Source of the DNA: Chiridota heheva
Taxonomy: Eukaryota > Echinodermata > Holothuroidea > Apodida > Chiridotidae
Direction of reading: 5' to 3'
Assembly: GCA_020152595.1 (NCBI GenBank)
Contig: JAIGNY010002156.1
Coordinates: 899,501-963,500, forward strand
Length of the DNA stretch: 64,000 nucleotides
In this document: positions 47,571 through 58,735 of the stretch, one piece after another
How positions within the stretch are numbered: position 1 is the first letter of the stretch
How the letters are laid out: every line of letters begins with the position of its first letter
Notes under the pieces: model-generated
Seen by the model: the letters and a program-made list of their open reading frames with translations, nothing else
Databases searched by the model: none
Told to the model about the DNA's origin: nothing
Program-made: the position numbers and the translations under genes

Positions 47571-48475
47571 TGGGACAGAGGGAGAGATTCCATGTGGGCA
47601 TATGGAGGAGTGACATGTGGCACATGAGTAGGGATGTCATTTGGGACATAGGGATGGATGCTGTGTGGTACAGTGGGTTGACATATAGAACATCTGAGTA
47701 GGATGCCATTTGGTACATTTTTAGGTAGAGCTGTAATTGTTTAGGGATTTTAGTAAATGTGTACATGTCAAAAAATGCGAAGTGTGTATCGTTTACACCA
47801 AAATTGCTCTAATTAACGATGCTAAGTAAACAAATTGCGTAATCAGTATGGCAAAAGTATTGACTCCATTGCCCAAATTGACACTAGAATTTTGCTTTCC
47901 AAATCATGAAAAGTGTATTTCTACAGTATAAATCATTATTTGTATGAGTAATGTACATGAAAATTCAGCTTAGAAAGAACAGAAAACTTCTCTTCAATGT
48001 CATTTAATCTTAACATCGCGTAACTTTTTTACCCTCTTTTTGCCATACTCGCTAGGGCTTTCACTGTGAAAATCTTGCATACTATGATACCTGGCTGTAA
48101 AACATTTCAAAACTATGCCACTACCCGAAGTATTGCTTATATCAGTCCTGGAAAAATGGCAGCCATGTTTGCAAAGCAAAAAAAAAAAAATGATTACTCA
48201 CAATTCGATAATTAGTAAACGTTTAGTGCATTTGCAAATGTTTAGCGTTTAAACGGTCACAGCTCTATTTTTAGGATGAGATGCCATGTGGGACATAGAG
48301 ATGGATGTCATGGGGAACATAGGAGATGGGACATGGAGAGGGCATATGGAAGAATGACATATTGTACATTGGTACGGATGCTATGTGGGACATAGAGATG
48401 GATGACATGTGGGACAGGGGTGGGATGACATGTGGGATGTCAGGTGGGACATAGGGTGTGGGATGGATACTGGGA
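47571..48475 (+). repeat. Minisatellite family W, plus-oriented array, split
   Basis: Irregular units around GATGCCATGTGGGACATAGG. A 542-bp hAT-like element interrupts it at 47726-48267. It faces the complementary array 48700-49140 across a 220-bp spacer. Confidence 0.8.
47726..48267. mobile_element. hAT-type MITE with exact 8-bp TSD
   Basis: 542 bp. The TIRs start TAGAGCTGT on both arms, then (A/G)A, with GTTTA conserved. TTTTTAGG is duplicated exactly (47718-47725, 48268-48275). Both subterminal regions have GTTTA-type and TTAGTAAA-type motifs in inverted order. No coding sequence. Confidence 0.9.
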
Positions 48476-48496
48476 TGTTTTTATAATTGGACTTGT

Positions 48497-48668
48497 GATA
48501 TGCGTGTCAATTTGAATCAGTATACGAGCCGTGATGGTGCGTGTCAATTTGAATCAGTGTATGAGCCGTGATGGTATTTATTTTTCTAGTTTCAATTTGA
48601 ATCAGTGTACGAGCCGTGATGGTGCGTGTCAAATTGAATCAGTATACGAGCTGTGATGGTATGTATTG
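48497..48668 (+). repeat. Dimeric tandem repeat between inverted arrays
   Basis: Four copies of CAATTTGAATCAGTATACGA followed by GCCGTGATGGT, arranged as two pairs: a 37-bp unit then a longer unit ending TTTTTCTAGTTT or TTGTTCTAGTTT. Confidence 0.85.
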
Positions 48669-48699
48669 TTCTAGTTTAATTTAATATTCTTATATAAAT

Positions 48700-49140
48700 G
48701 TGACATACCACCCTATGTCCCTCCTTATGTCACACATTGTGTCTCTCCCTATGTTCAACATATCATCCCTCCCTATGACCCGCATGGCGTATCCTTATAT
48801 CCTACATGGCTTCCATCCCTATGTCTCCAATGTCATCAACCCTTTGTTCATATTTATGTCCCACATGGAATCCCTCCCTAATGTATACCACATGGAATCC
48901 CTCCCTAATGTATACTACATGGCATCCCTCCCTAATGTATACTACATGGCATCCCAGCCTTATTGTCCCACATGGCATCCCAGCCAGTTGTCCCACATGG
49001 CATCCCACCCAGTTGTCCCACATGGCATCCCACCCAGCTGTCCCACATGGCATCCCACCCAGTTGTCCCACATGGCATCCCACCCAGTTGTCCCACATGG
49101 CATCCCACCCAGTTGTCCCGCGGGGCATCCCACATGATGT
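48700..49140 (-). repeat. Minisatellite family W, inverted array
   Basis: Starts irregular, then about four 27-bp units (CACATGGAATCCCTCCC with TAATGTATAC, 48868-48960), then about seven 25-bp units (GTTGTCCCACATGGCATCCC plus ACCCA, 48966-49125). The frames of 76-145 codons on both strands are artefacts of the array. Confidence 0.9.
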
Positions 49141-51065
49141 CCCTAATCGAAGGAACATCCATTTCGAAAGCACAAATACATACATGTAAGGCACCGAATC
49201 CACTTCAATATTAAATTATTCACATCCGGAATTATTGTTATTCACTGGCAATACATTCTCAATGCACCTCTTGACCTGCATTGCGCAATACATATTATTG
49301 TTAAGTAAACTGGCTTATTGAGCCACAGCAATTTTCTCTTCACCTATCTTGTTTGATATGTGTATTCCTTACAGTCTGGGTCTCTATCAGGCTCTGTATA
49401 ATGGCAACTATTTTAAATGGCATGATTAGATTCATTGATGATGAATATTATGTGTGGCAAGGGAATTGTAGCACATATTTAGGTCAGTCCATGTTGATAT
49501 GTACATGTGTTTAACTGTTGTTGTGATGGAGTCAACCAATACCTTGTTTAAATTTGAAGATTTAGAATATATTTTATGCTTTGAAAGTTTTCCCCTCAGT
49601 TTTTGTCTAATTTAGAAAATAACAATCAATGTCTTCTGCAGCTAAAAGTTAATTGGGATTGGTAAACTAGACAGATGAGTAAAAGCTGTAAAAATAAATT
49701 ATACTGGCAATGGTTTTAATATCTAGGGTTTGCTACTTTGCCTACTGCTGATTTGACCTTTATAAAGAAAAATTAAAATTAACTTGAAGGTACTGGAAAG
49801 TTGTAGATTTTGATATTTTCCTTTAAATTGGTTTCTGTCATTGTGCTTTATAATGGACTTCATTAGTTACTGTGACTTTGAGTGTGCAAATCATCATATT
49901 TTCCTAGTTGAATTAACAAATTTTTCTTCCTCGTTAAGTGAACATTGTTCAGTCAATTATCATTGCATAGAAATTACTTTATTTGATATCTTCTGAAGGG
50001 TATTATTATTATATTTATGGATAATTTATGAATATGCATTTGACAAACCCAACTAGCGTATGTCAAATCATAGGGTTTAAAGGGATGGTCATCACTATCC
50101 TTAGGGTACATTGAGTTCAAGTGGTCAAATATCTTATGTCATAGAGGGCTTAAGCTTAAGCAAAAATGCAGTATGTTGAAGATAGTAAGCTCGATAGCTT
50201 CTTCAAGATATTCAAGTTTAAAGTGTCACACTACTGTAGTTCACAAGTTGTGGCATCACCTCTTCACATTCCTGCTGGGTTCAAAAGTACACTTGTTTTA
50301 ATCACCATTTCTTCACAATATGACAGTGGTGTAGGAAGATATTTGAATTTAGGGCGTGGGACAGATTTAATTTTTGTCCCAACAAACCTACAAAAATGTA
50401 TGAGTCACTTATCACGGTAAAACTATTTGTAAATGTACCTGGGCATTTTGTCATGTCCTAATAGTTGTGACTGCCATTTCCCAAGGGTCTTTCTGCCCAA
50501 TTTGAACAAGTTCATCATTTTTTCATCACATATGGAAAGGAAAATTTAAAGGCTTGGTATGTGAGTACTGCTGCATTTCAAGGAGTATTCACATAATACA
50601 TTGGTGTACCATTTTTTTTTTTTTTTAAAGTCAGATCATTTTTTTTTTTATGGCGTATAATGTTTGGTGAAAAGTTAAAATGAACATTAAGAAATTCTTT
50701 AAAAAAATTCACAAAATTTTTTGTAGTAGTTCACTTTAATTTGATATAATTCATCATGCTTCTTTTATTGCAAAATTTTTAATACCAAATTGGTTTACTG
50801 TTTGAATCAAAATTGAAAGTGTTATTTGTACTTTTCATGTAGTGCTCATAGTTAAATTGTTAATATGTTACCAAAATCATGAACCTTTAAAAGATTCAGA
50901 GTGCAGACACCATGCTATCTGATGCTGATTTCAATATCCTAGTGGCGATACTGCAGATGTTACCATATTTGTGCAACATGGCACCAATTCCATGTTTTAA
51001 ATTCTAATGTATTCTATTTTGACAAAGTGAAATGAGCAGATCTCATGTATTTCATGAAGATTTCT
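49141..51065. other. Unassigned, with a possible family C fragment
   Basis: 50081-50240 starts AGGGATGG after TTAA and ends TTCAAGATATTCAAGTTTAA, resembling one half of a degraded C element. Otherwise no gene or repeat. A T run at 50612-50628 and another at 50639. Confidence 0.4.
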
Positions 51066-51150
51066 GTATGACCCAACCTAGAATAGAACCCCAGTTCATT
51101 AGCAGAAAGACTGATACCATTCCACCAAGCAAGCCAGATGGGTGGGGGTG
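51066..51150 (-). mobile_element. tRNA-like SINE remnant
   Basis: Minus strand: TTGGTGGAATGGTATCAG resembles an A-box, and GGGGTTCTATTCTAG a B-box about 50 bp later. The stems are not tRNA-like, so it is a degraded SINE head at best. Confidence 0.45.
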
Positions 51151-51479
51151 TGGGATGTGTACCACTACTCTTGATGTACTTTTGTTCTCTTGATTAGAGT
51201 GAGAGCAAAGAACTATCATTCAGATCATGAAAAAAGTGGATCCAAAGCTTGGTAGAGCGAAGGGCATGGTGCAGCTTTTCATGTAGGGCACCTAGTAAGG
51301 AACAAGAACAATACAAAACATGATGCAAAATTTGATATCGTCCCGTACGTCAAGTGGAATTACCTTAGAGGTAGGGTCGGACTGGCTAGTTGAACCAGAA
51401 TCGTATAATTTGATTTGACTAATTTCCGATTTTGGATCGATGCCGATGACCTTTTTTTTGCTTTTCAAAATTTGTAAAT

Positions 51480-51682
51480 GTCCCCACCCCTTCATTTGCA
51501 CCCTTTCCCTGTTCTAATATGTCCCAAATTTTTCACACTTTGTCCTAGGCAGTAACAGAACCACACACCAATTTTGATCAGAATCCAATCATCAGTTCTT
51601 GATATATCTTGATGACAAACAAACAGACAAACAAGTGTGAAAACATAAGCTCTGTCCAACTTTGTTAGCGGAGGTAATTAGC
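51480..51682 (-). mobile_element. Element F, copy 3, 5' part only
   Basis: Minus strand: ATTACCTCCGCTAACAAAGT, TTGGACAGAGCTTATGTTTT, then AAGATATATCAAGAACTGAT, GATTGGATTCTGATCAAAAT and TGGGACATATTAGAACAGGG. It ends after about 200 bp. Confidence 0.8.
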
Positions 51683-52732
51683 AAAAGTAAGGTTTCTGCT
51701 TCTTAAACTTATTATTTAGTCAGAAATTCTTTGAATACCTTCTAATCTCATTCTGACAACAATGACATCATCATCATACATTAAATGCCCAGGGCAGAAT
51801 TACTTCATTTCACTATACATGAAATGCCCAGGGCAGAATTACTTCATATCTTTGCAACACACATAAACTTAACCCTGGTATCACAGGTATACTACCACCA
51901 GTCCACACTGCTAGTTTGAACCAATAGAAAGTCTACATTGCATCATTCATTACACTACTTTTTGTCAGTTAGCTTTTATAGTTCAATGACGACAGATATA
52001 CGCACACGTTCTTTCATTCACAAGTTGTGTTTGCTGTTGGTGGTATTTCGTAATGCTCACGAGATAAGGATAATTGGGTAAAGGCAACTGTCTACCTGCA
52101 ATTTTTTGTGATTTTTTTTAATTGGTGGTGATGCACATGTTCAGTTAATGTTTAAGCTTTAAATATTCAGCTTACCTTGGATGGGATTTTACTATTTCAC
52201 CATCGATGATGAGTCGTTATAATCACATGATCAAGTGCATGAAGACTTTCTGAATAATACCAAGGAATACTAGTGTTTGTGGATTATTATAATCATTTTA
52301 GCTTCAGTTTGTTCACTGGTGGAAAACAAAGATTTTTTTTCCATTTGGAAATATTTCTCCTGTGTTTTATGACTCAGTGGATATATTCAACAAAAGTTTC
52401 AACTGTGTGTTAGTGAAATTTTGTACAATAATGAGGAGATATTTGTAAGTTGGTTGAAGTGTTTATTTTATTTATAAACATATTAGTAGATATAGACCAC
52501 ACTAGAAATAACAACCATAGGGGTGATTATTGTTACTCAGGCTGCCTCAAACCTCAAATTTTGAAGAATTTTGATTCTTATTTAAAATCTCTTGCCCTGG
52601 CCATGAAACTCTTTAAAATGGCAAGACAAATTTGTTAACAATCCATTTGCTGCTAAAACAAATTGAAAAACGCTCTTCCTTAGGTACAAAATTATGGGAA
52701 ATTTGAAGTTTTTGAGAGCCATGTAAGACTAA
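51683..52732. other. Unassigned spacer with a 42-bp duplication
   Basis: TGCCCAGGGCAGAATTACTT occurs at about 51786 and 51827, flanked by similar sequence. No gene; a 62-codon frame (52450-52638) has no recognisable domain. Confidence 0.4.
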
Positions 52733-53058
52733 TGCTTTTGTCAGTTGTATGACTCGCCCCTACTACCCCTGGCAATGCCAGTCAAAGGTGGATGAGTCAT
52801 TGACATATGAAATAGTGACTCACATGTGCGTCATTGTACCAAATTGTCAGTCACCAGAGTGACTCTGGGGTGGGTCAATTTACTTCAGACCCATTGATTT
52901 TGTACAAAGGTGATTAATTGGGGGTATGTCATTTCACCAAACATGTCAGTCACTGAAGTGACTGAGGGGTGTGTCAATGTACATATTTTGTCCACCCACT
53001 TAGGTGCAATGACTGCCTTGTCCGGGTGTAGGGGTGAGTCACACAATTAACAAGTGCA
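52733..53058 (+). mobile_element. MITE family B, fourth copy
   Basis: 326 bp; the left TIR is diverged (TGCTTTTGTCAGTTGTATGA), the right end canonical (CAATTAACAAGTGCA). Three TGA(C/G)TCA heptamers remain. Confidence 0.85.
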
Positions 53059-53947
53059 TTGAAACAGCCGTTTTATTGGCAGCCTTCATCAAATTCATTG
53101 ATATATTGATTAATAAATGACTAAATAATGATTAAGTTGTTGTGGAAGGATATTTTCACACCAAATTTCAGATTTGTTGATGGTCGGATCTAAATATTGT
53201 GGTTTAACTTGATTTTGGTAATAAAAAACGGACTGGAAAAATGTTTTTAAGGCCTCACAAAGTGTCTCAAATTTTCCCAGATTTTGCACCCAAAGAGGTA
53301 ACTTTTTAAATATTTTTTGCAGGTAATGGATTGTGAACAATTTTATCTTCCCATATTGAACAGTTTCATGATGAGGGATGCGAGAGTTTTTAAATAAGAA
53401 TTAAATTGTTGTTGTTGTTGAGGTTTTGCTTATAATGCAGCCTAACACTAATTACCCATATGGTTGCCATTTCAAATGTGGCCTAAAGAAAGGCCCAGTG
53501 CGCAAGTTATATGTTTATTTGAGAAATTCATAGATAGGTTGTGGCGTATGATGTGCAAAAGGAATGTTTAACCAGTGGCGAGGGAATTTGTATCATTTTG
53601 TGATGCCATGTTTTAGAAGTTCTAAATTGCTTCAGAAAGAAGTTCTGAATGAAGCATATCTAAATGAAGCATATCAAAAAGAAGTTCTGATATGCTTCAT
53701 TCAAGATTATATTTGTCTGGAATGCAATGTGGATCACGCTTCCTTCAGCTGTAATAGTTCATAAGTAAGATGTTGGCAGACAACTTGTCGATCGTAATTA
53801 TTAAGTTTATTGTGTTTTGTGAATATTTTATAACATTTAAGTGGTTTGTCACTTACACCATGGAGCTCCGTGCTTAAACCATCCACACACACATTTTCAG
53901 TAAAACAAAATGTCTTTTTAAAGTAATTTCTCTCTTTATCTCTCTCT
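53059..53947. other. Unassigned, with a perfect 15-bp hairpin
   Basis: TGAATGAAGCATATC (53646-53660) pairs perfectly with 53689-53703 around a 28-nt loop that includes another AATGAAGCATATC. No gene supported. Confidence 0.5.
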
Positions 53948-54957
53948 TTGTGAGTTGACGGAGGTTATGTTTTCACCTCTTGTTTGTTTGTTTGTCTGTT
54001 TGTTTGTTTGTCTGTCATCAAGATATCTCAAGAACTGATAATTGGAAGAAGTGATTGAAATTTGAGACATTGGAACTTGGGAATGGTGCAAATGGGGGTG
54101 GAGACATGTTTTGGTCCTGTTTTTTGTCTCAAGAACTGATGATTAGATTTGGATGGAATTTGGTGTGTGGTTTTGTTACTGCTTTTTTGAGACATTGGTA
54201 CAAGGGGAGGGTGGAAATGGAGGTGTGGGGACATGTTTTTGCATCTGTTTGTTTGTCTGACATCAAGATAACTGATGATTGGATTTGGATTGAATTTGGT
54301 GTGTGGTTTTGTTACTGCTTTTTTGAGACATTGGTACAAGGGGAGGGTGGAAATGGAGGTGTGGGGACATGTTTTTGCATCTGTTTGTTTGTCTGACATC
54401 AAGATAACTGATGATTGGATTTGGATTGAATTTGGTGTGTGGTTTTGATACTGCTTAAAAACAAAGTGATTACAATTCGCTTATCTGTCAAGACTAAGTT
54501 GAAACTTTCCAATGGAATGTGCTGAACAACGACTTTGTGATCTGAATGAAGAATCAAAACAATCAATTTTCTGGACTCAAAAAGACTTATTACATCAAGT
54601 GTCTCTGGAATCAATAAAAAATGAAACAATTGGTTTCCGCCATGATTGTAAGGTGATGGAATGTGAATCCTGGCTAATAGAGCTCAAACAATGATGCTTC
54701 ACTCGTATAAAACTGAAAACAATGGTATGGTCTTGAAAGAAATCCAGTCAGATAATCTTCAAGTGTTCAGATTGCAAATTATCATTACAGATCAAAACTT
54801 GGGAATGAATTTTGGTGGGTTTAGGATTTCTGAGGTAGATTATATTGGGTAAGGAGAACTCTTCTACTTCCATGATCAAATGAACTCTTTAGGCATGTTG
54901 GAATTGCAACGGGGCTGAGGTATGCGCTCTAGAGAGTTCTAATATTCTAGTTAAGTC
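53948..54957 (+). mobile_element. Element F, copy 2, both ends present
   Basis: Starts GACGGAGGTTATGTTTTCAC and ends GAGGTATGCGCTCT ... TTCTAGTT at about 54957, giving a full length of about 1.0 kb. Internally it holds a 135-bp tandem duplication (starting at 54176 and 54311) that appears identical over most of its length. Since 135 is a multiple of three, both strands are open across it; the 113- and 124-codon frames are artefacts. The 54470-54850 part matches 17930-18300. Confidence 0.8.
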
Positions 54958-54984
54958 ATGCAATGATGCATTGCAAAATGTATT

Positions 54985-55115
54985 TTGTGAGTTCTTCATG
55001 GCCGTGTTCTGACATATCCTTGGTTCGATCATGACCCCCTGACTAGAGCTTCAAGTGCTTAATGTTTGTAGAAAAAACAATGGCATGTGTTTTCACTTGA
55101 GCATGAGCTCTCTAT
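54985..55115 (+). repeat. Block K, copy 3 (5' part)
   Basis: GGCCGTGTTCTGACAT, GATCATGACCCCCTGAC, TGTAGAAAAAACAATGGCAT and GTGTTTTCACTTGAGC correspond to 18851-18985 and 25990-26100. Confidence 0.8.
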
Positions 55116-55938
55116 CAGACCCATTACAGGCAGTTTATTTCAGATCCACTGCAGGTGGTCTGATTTTGATACCCACTGCAGGTGATCTGATTTCAGACCC
55201 ATTACAGGCAATTTATTTCAGACCCACTGTAGGCAATCTGATTTCAGACCCACTGCAGGCGATCTGATTTCAGACCCACTGCAGGCGATCTGATTCCAAA
55301 TCCTCTGCAGGCGATCTGAAATTAGGACCCACTGCAGGCGATCTGATTTCAGACCCACTGCAAGGCGATCTGATTTCAGACCCACTGCATTTGATCTGAT
55401 TTCAGACCCACTGCATTTGATCTGATTTCAGACCCACTGCAGGCGATCTAATTTCAGACCCACTGCAGGCGATCTGATTTCAGACCCACTGCAGGCAATC
55501 TGATTTCAGACCCACTGCAAGCGATCTGATTTCAGACCCACTGCAGGCGATCTGATTTCAGACCCACTGCAGGCGATCTGATTTCAGACCCACTGCAGGT
55601 TATCTGATTTCAGACCCACTGCAGGCGATCTGATTTCAGACCCACTGCAGGCGATCTAATTTCAGACCCCTCTGCAGGTGATCTGATTTCAGACCCACTG
55701 CAGGCTATCTGATTTCAGACCCACTGCAAGCAATCTGATTTCAGACTCACTGCAGACGATCTGATTTCAGACCCACTGCAGGCGATCTGGTTTCAGACCC
55801 ACTGCAGGCGATCTGATTTCAGACCCACTGCAGGCGATTTGATTTAAGACCCACTGCAGGCGATCTGATTTCAGACCCACTGCAGGCGATCTGATTTCAG
55901 ACCCACTGCAGGCGATCTGATTTCAGACCCACTGCAGG
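55116..55938 (+). repeat. 26-bp minisatellite, about 31 units
   Basis: Unit GATCTGATTTCAGACCCACT plus GCAGGC. The first four or five units are degenerate (TTTATTTCAG, TTTTGATACC), the middle is nearly uniform, and single-base variants such as GCATTTGATC and GGTTATC mark individual units. The progenitor unit is single-copy at 18981-19002 and 26106-26130. Confidence 0.98.
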
Positions 55939-56640
55939 ACATGTTATAACAGAATATATTATTATCATAACTAACAATGATTATACTGTAGGTCAGTGAT
56001 CCGAGTTCACACACATATTTTGAGAATCTTGCCAGTGGATCTGATTGTCTTTGGATCATGGTAGCACGGAACTAATAAAGTATCACTCCGCCATCCAAAA
56101 ATGAGAACCCTTAGAGGAAAGGCTAATAAAAATATTCCCGAGAGATTCAGGAAGCTGAGAAGTTGAAAATGTCAGGAATGGTAGAGAAAGAATAGATCTT
56201 GATTATGCATATCCAAACTTGACAAGATTTGTTTCAGTGAAAGTTTCATGGAGAACTATTATACCATAGACTCATACCCAAATTTGAGTGATTTGGTGAG
56301 GGTGTATAACACCTCTTCACCTTGGCCCGCCAAAAAAGGGCCAAAACCTCTGGTGACCCCCTATTGAAAGTACCCTCTTCAGAGAGATATTAGATAGTAC
56401 TCTTGGAAAATACACAAAAGATCCCCATATCTATTACATTCTGGTACAAAAAGGACCCCAAACTTGACTCTTTCATCATAGGCTTCAATTGGGAAAATAA
56501 TAAGTTCCGTGCTACCTCATGATCCTACCCATACACGCCTTAGATCACAGGATCAAGTGACTGCGTTCAGATCAGGTGAGCATTATTATAGTAAAATATC
56601 TGTGGATCTGACTGCATAACGTTGGTCTGATAGTGAACTC
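55939..56640 (+). repeat. Block K, copy 3 (3' part), split by a TIR element
   Basis: CAGTGATCCGAGTTCACAC and GTGGATCTGATTG on the left, and TCATGATCCTACCC and TTCAGATCAGGTGAGCATTA on the right, match 26270-26400 in order. The element at 56060-56516 interrupts it. Confidence 0.8.
56060..56516. mobile_element. 457-bp TIR element with 4-bp TSD and readable empty site
   Basis: Perfect 14-bp terminal inverted repeats GGTAGCACGGAACT. TCAT is duplicated exactly (56056-56059, 56517-56520). The same flanks are joined with a single TCAT at 26330-26333 in block K copy 2. Four-base duplications are reported for Chapaev, Sola, Ginger and some Academ elements; I cannot choose among them from these ends. 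No coding sequence. Confidence 0.92.
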
Positions 56641-57599
56641 ATATTCGAGTGAGTGCATAGCCTATATGCTACTGTCTGTATTATCTAAGCCTACAGTATA
56701 TGCTACTGTCTGTGTTATTGAAAGGGCTCATTCTTTCCTGAAAGTTTCCAACAGTAAATAAATGATTTGTCAAGAAGCTACTAAGTAGCTCTATGGATTG
56801 AGCGTAATGCTTTAATGACATGAAGGTGAATCTGCACTTTTAACTAGGGAGTATGATACAAAGCTTATAAGTCGCAATTAATATATTATATGCGATTCTC
56901 CTGGATGTTTGTTCTTGCGTGGGGCATATATGAGTCACTCCAAATGCCTAGGGGTATTTAATGGAATAACAGTGATTGGTATTAAAAAGTGACTTAATTT
57001 CTCATGCTATATTTATTGCAAACCAAGTTGGTTTAATTTTGTGAAAGTTAGTCATGGAGTTATAAATTAAGAAAAAAATTTGGGTATATGGGAAGGAAGG
57101 TATTAATGGAACAACTGATTGTCATTGAATAAAAAAATGCTTGCTTGCATGTGTTATCATAAAACATTTCTCAGAAAATGCAGTTATAATTTCTTGAACA
57201 TACATGTAGTTTACATTTCTTGAACATGCAGTTACAATTTCCTGAACTAATGTCTGTGATCTCCTTACCAAAGGAAATTTAACATGCCTTGACATCAGTG
57301 AAATGGTTCTGCTAAATGAAACTATGCATTGAGTGCTGCTTGCTGTACCTTCTTCAATTAAAAATCGAATCCTAATAAACAATTTTGTGATTTAAAAACT
57401 TACAGTGGGTTCTGAAGTACATCATGCTCACATTAATATTTTATCCTCCTTACTGAAAACAAATCCTCACAGTTCTTAAATTCTTCTCTTCTTAAAAAAA
57501 TGTGTAAACCAAAAAAAAAACTGAATTATGGTCTCAAAGTTTGTCGCAGTAATTCAAAGTTACGTGTTTCAGGTCAATTTGTGTTTTTTGCAGAACATA
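56641..57599. other. Unassigned spacer
   Basis: A short duplication of ATATGCTACTGTCTGT (about 56667 and 56700). An 86-codon minus-strand frame (57122-57382) covers a local repeat of TTCTTGAACAT and is not called a gene. Confidence 0.4.
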
Positions 57600-58218
57600 T
57601 AGAGGGATTTCATCACATGACTCTAACTGGTCTGGAAGCCATTTTGCAGGGCAGTGTCTTTGTTACATTTTCATGCATCTTCACACGGCCTAGTCACATC
57701 ACACGTACAACAAACATACTACATACTAACCTACGAGTACCAGTTCAGCGAATTTTACTAATTACAATTTTTGTTCGCTTTCAATTTTACTTCATATTTT
57801 CCTTAAATTTGATATATTCACCGTGTGTATGAACTTTAATGTCAACGCCAGCTGATTGTTCGTTATACTCAGACAGAGCCTAAATACCTGGTATAAAGTG
57901 CTCGCTGCAAATCCTAGTGTGTTGTTTGAAAGCCGTCCATGTGTAACGGTGTAGAGCAAAAACCCACTTCAAACGTTGATCAGGATCAGATGGAAATTGG
58001 GAAAATGTCTTTTTTATTCCCCCGCACACATCTTATAAGTGCAACAAATGGTACAGCAAGATTCTGGCATAATCATCTTACAAAAATAATCTTGTATAAT
58101 GACATGCAGATGTACCTAAGTCTAATTAAGTAGTGTACAGCAGATGACAGTATTTTTCCCAACAGAATTGCGATGCAAACAGTCATGTGATCTCATGACA
58201 TCAGCTGAAACTCCCTTA
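57600..58218 (-). mobile_element. THAP-carrying MITE, copy 2
   Basis: 619 bp, minus strand, ends TAAGGGAGTTTCAGC and complement-side TAGAGGGATTTCATC. It aligns end to end with 28303-28916, including ATGCC(A/G)GAATCTTGCTGT at the start of the THAP exon and CAAAATGGCTTCCAGA near the right end. Confidence 0.7.
57895..58082 (-). pseudogene. Decayed THAP-domain exon, copy 2
   Basis: Starts MPESCCT on the minus strand (ATG at about 58078). After a TAA and a frameshift it reads FPSDPDQRLKWVFALHRYTW and, further on, RICSEHF, the HF-containing end of the THAP zinc finger that the 28-kb copy has lost. Between them the two copies show nearly the whole domain, each broken differently. Confidence 0.75.
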
Positions 58219-58735
58219 TAGGTCTAAAAAGTTGATTAGTGTGAACAGATGGTATTTTGATATTTATTTACTAGCGATGACACTGATAATTGAAAGTGAC
58301 ATTATTCATAAAAAGCTCCAATGATTGTAAGTCTCAATATTGTGAAATTCAAAATAAACAGTATTCCATCATGGAGGTCTCATCTATCTCAATGATTCAA
58401 TGCACTTTTTGATTGACTATGTATAACATATTTTGTATTAGTTGAGCATGGAGTTTTTACCTCCATGAGTTAAGGAAAGGTGCAGAGTCTGGCAGGACTT
58501 CCAAGTATTATCATGCTCTACGGTACTATTGTTTTGGTAGAGCCAGGACCTTCTAAATAGCAGGTCCCTGGTGGAGCAACCCAACAAAGTGTATATTGGA
58601 CTTTGCCATTCATAGGTAGTGGCGTGGATAAAAATGTCATTTCCTAGGACGAGGGTACCCATTCTGGACCATGTTTTTTATTGATCATATTATTGACATT
58701 GCAGAACATGAATTTACATATATTCACTATATGCT
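58219..58735. other. Unassigned spacer
   Basis: A 74-codon minus-strand frame (58438-58662) is unrecognised. A short hairpin CATGGAG / CTCCATG lies at about 58448-58468. No gene called. Confidence 0.4.

Noticed and set aside
48700..49203. Frames of 127-145 codons with repeated HPVVPHGIP-type text
   Set aside because: All lie in the inverted W minisatellite, are open on both strands, and switch content with the repeat.
54028..54402. 124- and 113-codon frames on opposite strands
   Set aside because: Created by a 135-bp duplication in element F, an interspersed repeat with no protein signature.
55116..55938. Possible CRISPR array from regular 26-bp spacing
   Set aside because: The whole unit repeats with no variable spacers, and the setting is a eukaryotic genome.
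58438..58662. 74-codon minus-strand frame as an exon
   Set aside because: Looks superficially protein-like, but no domain is recognised and no splice sites are evident.
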